A DNA stretch of 64,000 bases from Megasphaera hutchinsoni. GTDB taxonomy: Bacteria > Bacillota > Negativicutes > Veillonellales > Megasphaeraceae. The DNA is taken from the NCBI RefSeq assembly GCF_001553405.1, contig NZ_KQ960941.1, forward strand, positions 79,700 through 143,699, given 5' to 3'. A program made the position numbers and the translations under genes. The notes under the pieces were generated by a model that did not search any database, was not told the origin of the DNA, and saw only the letters and a list, made by a program, of their open reading frames with translations. Positions within the stretch are counted from its first letter, which is position 1, and the number at the start of each line of letters is the position of its first letter. Positions 55,249-62,628 of this stretch are shown here, in pieces.

Positions 55249-55662
55249 ATGAGCGTAAAAGAATATTTGCAGCAAGCCTTTTATGTCGATAAAAGGATTA
55301 CAGGGAAGTTGGAGCAACTGGATCGATTAAATGCGTTGGCGACCAAAGCGACATCGACGTTGTCGGATATGCCGAAGAGTCCCGGCGGTACAACGTCCGG
55401 GTTGGAAGCTACGGTAGTAAAGATTGTTGCCCTGCAAGAGGAAATCAATCGGGACATTGATGCCCTCGTTGATTTAAAGCGGGATATTGCAAGAGAGATT
55501 TTTTCCTTGAGTAATAAAGAAGCACAGACCATTCTTGAAAAAAGATACCTTTGCTTTGAAACGTGGGAGAAGATAGCCGTCGACATGAATCGTTCCATTC
55601 AGTATTGCTTTATGGTACATAGGAAGGCGTTAAAAAAGATTAAAGCGGGTCAACGGGTATAG
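55249..55662 (+). CDS. DUF1492 / ArpU-like late transcription regulator
   Basis: A 137-residue protein of the DUF1492 family, whose members resemble RinA/ArpU activators of phage late genes. An N-terminal coiled coil (VDKRITGKLEQLDRLNALAT, VVKIVALQEEINRDIDALVD) leads to a sigma region-4-like helix-turn-helix (QTILEKRYLCFETWEKIAVD, then MNRSIQYCFMVHRKALKKI). It is followed by a terminator and then by a duplicated control region before the packaging genes, the expected site of action. Confidence 0.88.
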   Translation: MSVKEYLQQAFYVDKRITGKLEQLDRLNALATKATSTLSDMPKSPGGTTSGLEATVVKIVALQEEINRDIDALVDLKRDIAREIFSLSNKEAQTILEKRYLCFETWEKIAVDMNRSIQYCFMVHRKALKKIKAGQRV

Positions 55663-55683
55663 TCGGCACGAAAGAAGTATACG

Positions 55684-55724
55684 TAAAAAGCCTTGAAGAA
55701 ATTGTCCTTCAAGGCTTTTACAGA
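55684..55724 (+). terminator. terminator of the early/middle phage transcript
   Basis: AAAAGCCTTGAAG and CTTCAAGGCTTTT form a perfect 13-bp stem with a AAATTGTC loop; T residues follow on the right arm. It ends the replication module. Confidence 0.9.
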
Positions 55725-55732
55725 ATAATTAC

Positions 55733-55816
55733 GTATTAAAATTCGTTAAAATGTATATAGTAATCTGTAGTAAAATGTATAGAATTATAGTTCCCGTCTG
55801 TGGTACAGTTAGGATA
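55733..55816 (+). repeat. 84-bp direct repeat with iterons, copy 1 (putative late control region)
   Basis: Nearly identical to 56021-56104, with two or three mismatches. Inside it TAAAATGTATA occurs twice, at 55747 and 55771, 24 bases apart, followed by a conserved CCGTCTGTGGTAC block. Between the copies (55817-56020) lie an AATGACCGCT/AGCGGCCATT hairpin and an AGCTATCT/AGATAGCT inverted repeat. No gene is seen in 55663-56138. Confidence 0.75.
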
Positions 55817-56020
55817 GAACGAGCGTAAGAAAAAGAGAGAGCGACTGAAAAGCAAATGACCGCTCTATTAAAGCGGCCATTCACTATTATGAAATATGTA
55901 AAACAAAAAATAAAGAGCTATCTGTTATCAGTATAACGAAGATTTTATCGGTATGTCAATAGGGACATAAAAAGATAGCTGTGCGTTAAAATCTGCGTTG
56001 TTATCTGCTTGAACGGGTGT

Positions 56021-56104
56021 GTATTAAAATTCGTTAAAATGTATATAGTAATCTGTAGTAAAATGTATAGAATTATAGTTTCCGTCTGTGGTACTGTTAG
56101 GATG
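56021..56104 (+). repeat. 84-bp direct repeat with iterons, copy 2 (putative late control region)
   Basis: Second copy, with TAAAATGTATA at 56035 and 56059, ending 34 bases before the HNH gene. Two tandem control regions of this kind just after a DUF1492 gene and before the packaging module suggest activator binding sites at the late promoter. Confidence 0.75.
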
Positions 56105-56138
56105 GAAAGGATGTAAGAAAGAGGATTGGGGTGATGCG

Positions 56139-56501
56139 ATGCCGAGAAAGCCGAAACAACCGTGTGCCTATCCGGGTTGTCCGCGATTGTCGGAACGAAG
56201 ATATTGTGAAGAGCACCGTAAAAAAGTAGCGAGCGTGTATGACAGATATACGAGAGATCCGGTGATACGGAGAAAATATAACGGGCAGTGGCAACGGATC
56301 CGAAAACGGTATGTAAGCGTGCACCCGTTTTGTGAACGGTGTTTGGCACAGGGGAAGCTTACTCCCGTTGCGGAAGTACATCACATCTTACCGCTTACTC
56401 GGGGCGGAACGCATGAGGAAGTAAATTTAATGAGTTTATGCAGATCCTGTCACATGATCCTTCATAGTCAGTTGGGGGATCGAAATGGAAAGTCGCATTG
56501 A
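56139..56501 (+). CDS. phage HNH endonuclease
   Basis: A 120-residue HNH nuclease of the kind that sits beside the terminase of HK97-like phages and is needed for cos cleavage. Zinc-type Cys/His pairs frame the N-terminus (CAYPGCPRLSERRYCEEH) and the core (PFCERCLAQGKLTPVAEVHH, ILPLTRGGTHEEVNLMSLCR, SCHMILH), with HH, Asn and His in the right order. I start at ATG 56139 (MPRKPKQ); an earlier in-frame ATG at 56088 lies in the repeat. Confidence 0.92.
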   Translation: MPRKPKQPCAYPGCPRLSERRYCEEHRKKVASVYDRYTRDPVIRRKYNGQWQRIRKRYVSVHPFCERCLAQGKLTPVAEVHHILPLTRGGTHEEVNLMSLCRSCHMILHSQLGDRNGKSH

Positions 56502-56602
56502 CCCCGGAGGGGGGGGAGTGTTATCTCTACAGGGGTAACAATTCCAAGCCGAGGCGGGGTCACACGCGCAAAAAAAGCGTAATCAAAGGGGGTATTTAGG
56601 GC

Positions 56603-57154
56603 ATGCCGAGCAAATCGAATAACATCGGCGGGCGAGGCGGCAGACGAATCGGAGCGGGAAGAAAGAAAAAAGCCGTTATGGAAAAAGCAAAGGAAGGAAA
56701 TCCGGGCGGGAGAAAATTAAGTATCCTGGATATACCGGAAATGGAAGGAACGGAGATGCCGCAGCCGCATGAGTTTCTGTCGTCTACACAAAAAGACGGA
56801 ACGCAGCTGCAAGCTAAGGACATTTTTACGGAAACCTGGCAGTGGCTGCAAACGATAGGGGTCAGTGCAAAAGTACCTGTACCGCTTATTGAACGGTATG
56901 CCATGAGCAGTGCCCGCTGGATTCAGTGTGAAGAAGTTACCAGCAAGCTGGGATTTTTATCTCGTCATCCGACTACGGGAAAACCGATCCCGTCGCCATT
57001 TATTAATATCGGAATTAACTATATGAATCAAGCCGTGAGACTGTGGAATGAAATTTTTCAAATTGTAAAAGAAAATTGTACCACCGAATTTGACGGTGCG
57101 GCACCTCAAAACGACTTGATGGAACGATTGCTTGTCGCACGAAAGAAAATGTAA
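56603..57154 (+). CDS. phage terminase small subunit, P27 family
   Basis: DNA-recognition subunit of the packaging motor, 183 residues. The basic Gly-rich N-terminus (GGRGGRRIGAGRKKKAV) and helical core (LQAKDIFTETWQWLQTIGVS, PLIERYAMSSARWIQCEEVT, TTGKPIPSPFINIGINYMNQ) are typical of P27-type TerS. It lies between HNH and the large subunit, though here several small genes and a methyltransferase intervene before TerL. Confidence 0.9.
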   Translation: MPSKSNNIGGRGGRRIGAGRKKKAVMEKAKEGNPGGRKLSILDIPEMEGTEMPQPHEFLSSTQKDGTQLQAKDIFTETWQWLQTIGVSAKVPVPLIERYAMSSARWIQCEEVTSKLGFLSRHPTTGKPIPSPFINIGINYMNQAVRLWNEIFQIVKENCTTEFDGAAPQNDLMERLLVARKKM

Positions 57155-57240
57155 AAAGAGAACGGTTGTATTGCAATAGCAAGGGACACTGTCAGTAAAA
57201 GAAATGACGGGGTCTTTTTTTTATGGGAGAAGTGTGGGAT

Positions 57241-58479
57241 ATGAAAAATCAGTTGTTACAATATGAATTGCGGGATATAGAGGAGATCATTCCCTACGTC
57301 AATAATTCCAGAACGCATTCGGAAGAACAAATAAAAAAAGTAATGGCATCCATTAAGGAGTTCGGGTTTTTAAATCCGATTCTTATTTCGGAAGATAACG
57401 TGGTAACGGCGGGGCATTGTCGTTTGGTTGCGGCTCAGCGGCTGGGGTTTAAGAAGGTGCCCTGTATTAAAGAAAACTATTTAACGGAGGCGCAACGAAG
57501 AGCGTATGTCATTGCGGATAATAAGTTGGCGCTTGATGCCGGTTGGGATCGGGATTTGCTGAAAATTGAGTTGGAAGAATTGGAAGGCGCCGATTTTAAT
57601 CTGTCGCTGTTAGGCTTTGAGGACGACGAGCTTGCAGACCTTTTTGAAGGGGATAAAGAGGTAAAAGAAGATAACTTTGATGTAGAGAAAGAATTACAAC
57701 AGCCGACTATAAGTAAGGCGGGGGATATATGGCGGTTAGGTCGCCATCGTCTTATTTGCGGAGATGCGACGAAAGAAGAAACCTATCGGGCGTTGTTGGA
57801 AGATAAAAAAGTGAATCTGGTTCTTACCGATCCGCCGTATAATGTGAATTACGAAGGGGCGGCGGGTAAGATTAAAAATGATCATTTGGAAGAGGGTGCC
57901 TTTTTTCAATTTTTGTTACAGGCCTTTACGAATATTAAACAGGTGATGGCGGATGATGCCTCGATATATGTGTTTCATGCGGATACGGAAGGATTGAATT
58001 TCAGAAAAGCCTTTCAGGAGGCGGGGTTGTATTTATCGGGATGTTGCATTTGGAAGAAACCGTCGTTGGTATTGGGCAGAAGTCCGTATCAGTGGCAGCA
58101 TGAACCTTGTTTGTACGGGTGGAAGAAAAAAGGAAAACATCGTTGGTATGCCGGAAGAAAAGAAACGACCATATGGGAGTTCGATAAAACCAAGAAAAAT
58201 ACGGAGCATCCTACCATGAAACCGATTCCGCTGCTGGCGTATCCGATAAAGAATTCCAGCATGACGAATGCCCTTATTTTAGACCCGTTCGGAGGGAGCG
58301 GCAGTACCCTTATCGCCGCGGAACAAACGGATCGTATTTGTTATATGATGGAGCTTGATGAAAAGTATTGTGATGTGATTGTCAAAAGGTATATAGAGCA
58401 AGTTGGCAGTGATAAAGAGGTTAGTGTGCATAGAGACGGCGCCACGTATGCCTTTAAGGAAGTGACGGCCGATGCATGA
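57241..58479 (+). CDS. ParB-domain DNA adenine/cytosine-N4 methyltransferase
   Basis: Phage modification enzyme of 412 residues. The N-terminal ParB/Srx-like nuclease domain (IIPYVNNSRTHSEEQIKKVM, PILISEDNVVTAGHCRLVAA, AYVIADNKLALDAGWD) is followed by a beta-class amino-methyltransferase with motif IV LVLTDPPYNVNYEG before motif I LILDPFGGSGSTLIAAEQT, the order used by N6-A/N4-C enzymes. It probably protects phage DNA from host restriction. Start at 57241, eight bases after GGGAGAAG; ATG 57223 lies within a T-rich stretch. Confidence 0.92.
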   Translation: MKNQLLQYELRDIEEIIPYVNNSRTHSEEQIKKVMASIKEFGFLNPILISEDNVVTAGHCRLVAAQRLGFKKVPCIKENYLTEAQRRAYVIADNKLALDAGWDRDLLKIELEELEGADFNLSLLGFEDDELADLFEGDKEVKEDNFDVEKELQQPTISKAGDIWRLGRHRLICGDATKEETYRALLEDKKVNLVLTDPPYNVNYEGAAGKIKNDHLEEGAFFQFLLQAFTNIKQVMADDASIYVFHADTEGLNFRKAFQEAGLYLSGCCIWKKPSLVLGRSPYQWQHEPCLYGWKKKGKHRWYAGRKETTIWEFDKTKKNTEHPTMKPIPLLAYPIKNSSMTNALILDPFGGSGSTLIAAEQTDRICYMMELDEKYCDVIVKRYIEQVGSDKEVSVHRDGATYAFKEVTADA

Positions 58480-58534
58480 ACCGTAATTCCGTTGAGGTAA
58501 TGTGTAGGTTCATCGAAAACAGGCCGGAAAGGAC

Positions 58535-58566
58535 TTGCTAAATACCTTCTTTAGAGTGATATATAT
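58535..58566 (+). promoter_or_regulatory. duplicated phage promoter, copy 1
   Basis: GACTTGCTA (58532-58540) and AGAGTGATATATATAC (58553-58568) are repeated with identical spacing 980 bases downstream. Read as TTGCTA, 17-base spacer, GATATA, this is a plausible promoter for the 58598 gene. Confidence 0.5.
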
Positions 58567-58597
58567 ACACAAGGAAAACCCTAAAGGAGGTATATAG

Positions 58598-59260
58598 ATG
58601 GAATTACGATATGAACTAAAAGGCGGCATGAGAAAACCGCTTGTTAAAGCCTTGGAAGAGATAACGGGAAGGAAAGCGCAGTACTTGGGAATGCCGGATA
58701 TGGCCTATAAAATAGACACCTTTACGGTCAGTAAAGAAGGTACGGTCAGCGGGGATACGGACGAACGGGTACGGGAAGTTCGGGAGATACTGGCCGATAC
58801 GTACGGTATACGACCGGCAAAACCGGTACCGGAAGGAGCGGACGAATTTACCGTGATGTTGCCGAAGGGGACCGTGGATATTGAAAAACTTATGCAGATT
58901 CTTGAGGGTAAAGGGGAATTGATAAAAAAAGCCTTGGGCGTTAGCGACCTTCCCGTTAAAGAAACGGCGGACATGGTGACATTTCCCTGGTTCGGTACGA
59001 TTGATATGGCGCATCGGCTAACCTATACCCGGTTTATTACAGCCCTGGGGATATTCAGTCGGGGCGCAAAACGGGTACATAAGGGACAGCGTGAAATCGT
59101 CAATGAAAAGTACACGTTCCGATGCTTTCTGTTGCGACTGGGGTTTATCGGTAAGGAATGGAAGCAGGACCGACGGATACTTTTGGAACGGCTGGAAGGA
59201 TCATCCGCTTTTAGAAACGGGGTGAAAAAGGATGAAACGTCTTTGTGCGGAAAAGATTAA
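58598..59260 (+). CDS. virulence-protein-like phage protein (220 aa)
   Basis: This resembles small phage proteins often annotated as virulence-related in Firmicutes, with an N-terminal part of the form MELRYELKGGMRKPLVKALE then YLGMPDMAYKIDTFTVSKEG, a linker of low conservation, and a C-terminal helical part (AHRLTYTRFITALGIFSRGA, YTFRCFLLRLGFIGKEWKQD). The molecular function is unknown. Strong AAAGGAGGT site. Overlaps the next gene by 29 bases. Confidence 0.65.
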   Translation: MELRYELKGGMRKPLVKALEEITGRKAQYLGMPDMAYKIDTFTVSKEGTVSGDTDERVREVREILADTYGIRPAKPVPEGADEFTVMLPKGTVDIEKLMQILEGKGELIKKALGVSDLPVKETADMVTFPWFGTIDMAHRLTYTRFITALGIFSRGAKRVHKGQREIVNEKYTFRCFLLRLGFIGKEWKQDRRILLERLEGSSAFRNGVKKDETSLCGKD

Positions 59261-59459
59261 TGCCCTGCGAAAATCCTATCCCGTAGGCACGAAGATTGTA
59301 TTGGTCTATATGGATGATCCGCAGGCACCGCCGCCGGGAACCGAAGGCCGTGTGACGGGGGTGGATGATATGGGCTCCCTATTGGTTTCGTGGGAAAACG
59401 GTTCGGGGTTACACCTCCTTTTAGGAGTGGATACGTGGGTGAAAGTCGGTAAAGAGTAG
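59232..59459 (+). CDS. DUF4314 family protein
   Basis: A 75-residue phage protein with the SH3-like DUF4314 pattern: YPVGTKIVLVYMDDPQAPPP, GTEGRVTGVDDMGSLLVSWE and NGSGLHLLLGVDTWVKV. It is common in Firmicute phage genomes near virulence-protein-like genes. The role is unknown. It overlaps the upstream gene. Confidence 0.88.
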   Translation: MKRLCAEKINALRKSYPVGTKIVLVYMDDPQAPPPGTEGRVTGVDDMGSLLVSWENGSGLHLLLGVDTWVKVGKE

Positions 59460-59514
59460 CGGCTTTTAAGGCTATAAAAAACATAAAAATAAGTACATTT
59501 TTTTCTAAAAAGAC

Positions 59515-59546
59515 TTGCTATTATGTGCGTTCAGAGTGATATATAT
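59515..59546 (+). promoter_or_regulatory. duplicated phage promoter, copy 2
   Basis: Second copy of the GACTTGCTA ... AGAGTGATATATATAC arrangement (59512-59520 and 59533-59548), with unrelated sequence between the two conserved blocks. It precedes the small gene at 59592. Confidence 0.5.
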
Positions 59547-59591
59547 ACTAACAAAAGAAATAAAAAACAAAAGAAAAGGAGCAAAAAAAAG

Positions 59592-59876
59592 ATGAAAAAA
59601 GAAACCTTAAAGCAATTGGAAATTGAAACGAAGGCATGCAAACACTACGCAGAAAGAGCAAGGGAAAAAGCAAAGGAAGGGAACATCAGCGCCGCCATTG
59701 ACCTTTTGGACATTGCGCAAACCGCAAAAACCTGCGCCGACCGGGCACACGAAGAACTCTGGAAAGTTACAAACGGCAAGCTTAACGACAAAGAATTTAA
59801 GACTTTTGCGGAAGCCGAAACCTTGAACGCCGCCATTCAAAAAGCCTACCAAGCCATCAAAGCGGCAAGAAAATAA
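59592..59876 (+). CDS. small hypothetical phage protein (94 aa)
   Basis: A helical, Lys/Ala/Glu-rich protein (MKKETLKQLEIETKACKHYA, ISAAIDLLDIAQTAKTCADR, FAEAETLNAAIQKAYQAIKA) likely to form a helical bundle or coiled coil. Its codons favour C at the third position more than those of neighbouring genes, suggesting a separate origin. Start at 59592 after AAAAGGAGC. It has its own promoter copy upstream and a hairpin (CAGAGCC-ACC-GGCTCTG, 59899-59915, then TTT) downstream. Confidence 0.6.
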   Translation: MKKETLKQLEIETKACKHYAERAREKAKEGNISAAIDLLDIAQTAKTCADRAHEELWKVTNGKLNDKEFKTFAEAETLNAAIQKAYQAIKAARK

Positions 59877-59993
59877 GAAAAAACGAACAAAAGAGTTTCA
59901 GAGCCACCGGCTCTGTTTCTCGTAGAAATAAAGCAATAGGCGCAGAGGAGGCGTCTTTTTTTATGCCTTAAAAGCCGGAAAGGGGGGAAGGCA

Positions 59994-62615
59994 GTGGAAA
60001 CCTATGAAGTCACGAAATTTAAAAAGGAAGATTCGATTTATAACAAAGACCTGGCGGATTATGCGGTAAGCTTTATTGAATGCTTAACGCATACGAAAGG
60101 TACGTGGGCGGGTAAAGCCTTTACGTTGTTACCTTGGCAGGAACAAATCATCCGGGATTTGTTCGGCGTGGTTAAACCGAATGGGTATCGTCAGTTTAAT
60201 ACCGCATATATTGAAATTCCGAAGAAGATGGGGAAGCAGCTTGATTTAAAAACTTTGATTCCGACACCATCGGGTTTTACAACTATGGGTGAAATCAAAG
60301 TCGGTGATGAGGTTTTTGATGAGCAGGGCAAGGTTTGTCATGTTGTTGCTAAAAGTGAAGTGGACTATAAAGAGCAGGCTTATAAGATTAGGTTTAAAGA
60401 CGGAGAAGAAATTGTTGCAGGTGCAAGGCATCAGTGGATTGGTGAAAGAACACATGGTAAGACAAAGAAAGTAACACTCACAACCGAGGCGCTTTACCGC
60501 TTGCCAAAAGAAAATGATTCTTCCTACAGGTTCAGAATCCCCGTTGCTAAAGCTGTTGAAACTAATAACAGCATGCTTGCGGTTGATCCTTATCTTATGG
60601 GGTATTGGCTTGGAAACGGTAATGCAATAAGGCCTGAAATTACGATTCAAACTTGTGATGTGATAGAAGTGTTAAATCGAGTTTGGCCAAACCATAAATT
60701 GGGTGAACGTTGGCCTAACACGGGAGATTCTTTTGTCTGCCGTATACCTGAACTAAAGAAAATACTCGTTGAAAGCTTTAGAGAAAAAGTAATCCCGTTA
60801 GAGTATTTAAGGGCTTCATACTCTCAGAGGTTAGACCTTTTGCAAGGACTCATGGACTCGGACGGGTCTATATCTACCCGAAAAGGGCAGGCTATTTACA
60901 CGTCTACCGAGAGGGCTTTATCTGAAAGCGTGAGTGAGCTTTTATGGAGCTTAGGGATAAAGAATTCGATAACAACAGCAGATAGTGAGCAAAGGCTTGA
61001 TTGGACAAAACCAAGTAAAGAGTGTGGAAGGGTTAAAACCGGAGAAACACTGTATTACGTTAAGTTTACAGCTTTTAGTGACACGCAAATTGCGGGGCTT
61101 AAACGAAAACAAAAGCATGCTGTAAAAAGACATCCAAGAACGAGAAGTCATTACCGCTATATTGACCGAATAGAAAAAGTGGAAAACAATGGCATGCAGT
61201 GCATACAGGTAGATAGTTCGTCTCATCAATATTTGGTGGGGCGTTCTTTTTTGCCAACTCATAACAGTGAGCTTGCCGCAGCAGTGGCCTTACTTTTATG
61301 CTGCGGGGATAATGAAGAACGGGCGGAAGTGTACGGCTGTGCGGCGGATCGGCAGCAGGCGGCGATTGTTTTTGATGTGGCGGCGGATATGGTGAAAATG
61401 TGCCCGGCATTACATCGAAGGGTAAAGATATTAGCTTCCCAAAAACGGATGGTGTATCTTCCCACTAACAGTTTTTATCAAGTGCTGTCGGCGGAAGCGT
61501 ACTCCAAGCACGGTTTTAATATACACGGGGTGGTGTTTGATGAACTTCATACGCAGCCGAATCGTAAACTTTTTGACGTCATGACCAAAGGATCCGGAGA
61601 TGCCCGCATGCAGCCGTTGTATTTTCTTATTACCACGGCAGGTACGGATACGCACAGCATTTGTTATGAAACCCATCAAAAAGCTGTCGATGTCCTCGAG
61701 GGAAGAAAGATCGATCCCACTTTTTACCCGGTCATTTACGGAGCGGATGAAACGGACGACTGGACGGATCCTAAGGTGTGGAAGAAAGCCAATCCCTCTC
61801 TCGGCGTGACCGTACAAATGGAGAAGGTGCAGGCGGCCTTTGAATCGGCCAGACAAAATCCGGGAGAAGAGAACTCCTTTAGGCAGTTACGGTTAAACCA
61901 GTGGGTGAAACAATCCGTTCGTTGGATGCCGATGGAAAAGTGGGATAAATGCGCGTTTGCCGTAAATGAGGAAGAACTGGCGGGACGGGTATGTTATGGA
62001 GGGCTTGATTTATCCGCTACGACTGACCTTACCGCTTTTGTCCTGGTATTTCCGCCGGAAGAACAAACGGATAAATATCAAATTTTACCCTATTTTTGGA
62101 TACCGGAAGAAACGGTAGACCTTCGGGTAAAACGAGACCATGTGCCCTATGATGTGTGGAAGAAACAGGGGTTCATTCAAACTACGGAAGGGAACGTGGT
62201 GCATTACGGTTTTATTGAAACATTTATTGAACGGCTGGGCGAACGGTATAACATACGGGAAATCGCCTTTGACCGTTGGGGAGCCGTACAAATGGTGCAG
62301 AACTTAGAGGGGATGGGTTTTACGGTTGTTCCCTTCGGCCAAGGCTTTAAGGATATGAGTCCGCCGACGAAAGAACTGATGAAACTTACATTGGAAGAAA
62401 AAATAGCCCATGGCGGGCATCCCGTACTGCGATGGAATATGGATAATATTTTTATTCGTACGGATCCGTCGGGAAATATTAAAGCGGACAAAGAAAAATC
62501 TACCGAAAAGATAGATGGTGCTATCGCTATGATTATGGCACTGGATCGAGCCATTAGGTGCGGAAATGATAATACCGCTTCGGTATATGATGAGCGAGGA
62601 ATTTTGTTTATATAA
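59994..62615 (+). CDS. phage terminase large subunit interrupted by an intein
   Basis: ATPase/nuclease that packages phage DNA. The 873-residue precursor has an extein total of 530 residues, normal for Terminase_1 proteins. The motor reads IPKKMGK (residue 81), then the intein, then SELAAAVALLL from Ser425, so splicing rebuilds the Walker A motif PKKMGKS. Walker B is GVVFDELHTQP, motif III is LITTAG, and the nuclease region shows CYGGLDLSATTD, IAFDRWGAVQ and a late Asp in DGAIAMIMALD. Without splicing the ATP site cannot form. GTG start at 59994 after AGGGGGGAAG. Confidence 0.95.
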   Translation: METYEVTKFKKEDSIYNKDLADYAVSFIECLTHTKGTWAGKAFTLLPWQEQIIRDLFGVVKPNGYRQFNTAYIEIPKKMGKQLDLKTLIPTPSGFTTMGEIKVGDEVFDEQGKVCHVVAKSEVDYKEQAYKIRFKDGEEIVAGARHQWIGERTHGKTKKVTLTTEALYRLPKENDSSYRFRIPVAKAVETNNSMLAVDPYLMGYWLGNGNAIRPEITIQTCDVIEVLNRVWPNHKLGERWPNTGDSFVCRIPELKKILVESFREKVIPLEYLRASYSQRLDLLQGLMDSDGSISTRKGQAIYTSTERALSESVSELLWSLGIKNSITTADSEQRLDWTKPSKECGRVKTGETLYYVKFTAFSDTQIAGLKRKQKHAVKRHPRTRSHYRYIDRIEKVENNGMQCIQVDSSSHQYLVGRSFLPTHNSELAAAVALLLCCGDNEERAEVYGCAADRQQAAIVFDVAADMVKMCPALHRRVKILASQKRMVYLPTNSFYQVLSAEAYSKHGFNIHGVVFDELHTQPNRKLFDVMTKGSGDARMQPLYFLITTAGTDTHSICYETHQKAVDVLEGRKIDPTFYPVIYGADETDDWTDPKVWKKANPSLGVTVQMEKVQAAFESARQNPGEENSFRQLRLNQWVKQSVRWMPMEKWDKCAFAVNEEELAGRVCYGGLDLSATTDLTAFVLVFPPEEQTDKYQILPYFWIPEETVDLRVKRDHVPYDVWKKQGFIQTTEGNVVHYGFIETFIERLGERYNIREIAFDRWGAVQMVQNLEGMGFTVVPFGQGFKDMSPPTKELMKLTLEEKIAHGGHPVLRWNMDNIFIRTDPSGNIKADKEKSTEKIDGAIAMIMALDRAIRCGNDNTASVYDERGILFI
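60237..61265 (+). mobile_element. class 3-type intein with LAGLIDADG-like domain in TerL
   Basis: In-frame 343-residue insertion, residues 82-424. Block A reads QLDLKTLIPTPSGFTTMGEI: position 1 is Gln instead of Cys/Ser. Block B holds ARHQW (His146, Trp148 at B:12), block F holds MQCIQVDSSSHQYLV (Cys403 at F:4), and block G is FLPTHN followed by Ser (Thr422 at G:5). Trp-Cys-Thr at these places defines class 3 inteins, which start splicing from the block F Cys and need no residue-1 nucleophile. The endonuclease part shows YLMGYWLGNG (199-209; Asn where LGDG is usual) and LLQGLMDSDG (282-291). Codon use is more AT-rich than in the exteins. Confidence 0.92.
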
Positions 62616-62628
62616 AAGGAGAGGAGAT

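Noticed and set aside
56502-56602. cos site between HNH and terS
   Set aside because: Position is right and a G8 run and inverted bases are present, but no cohesive-end symmetry can be identified by eye.
60237-61265. Reading the terminase insertion as a class 1 intein with a mutated first residue
   Set aside because: The complete Trp-Cys-Thr set at blocks B, F and G explains the missing residue-1 nucleophile better than decay.
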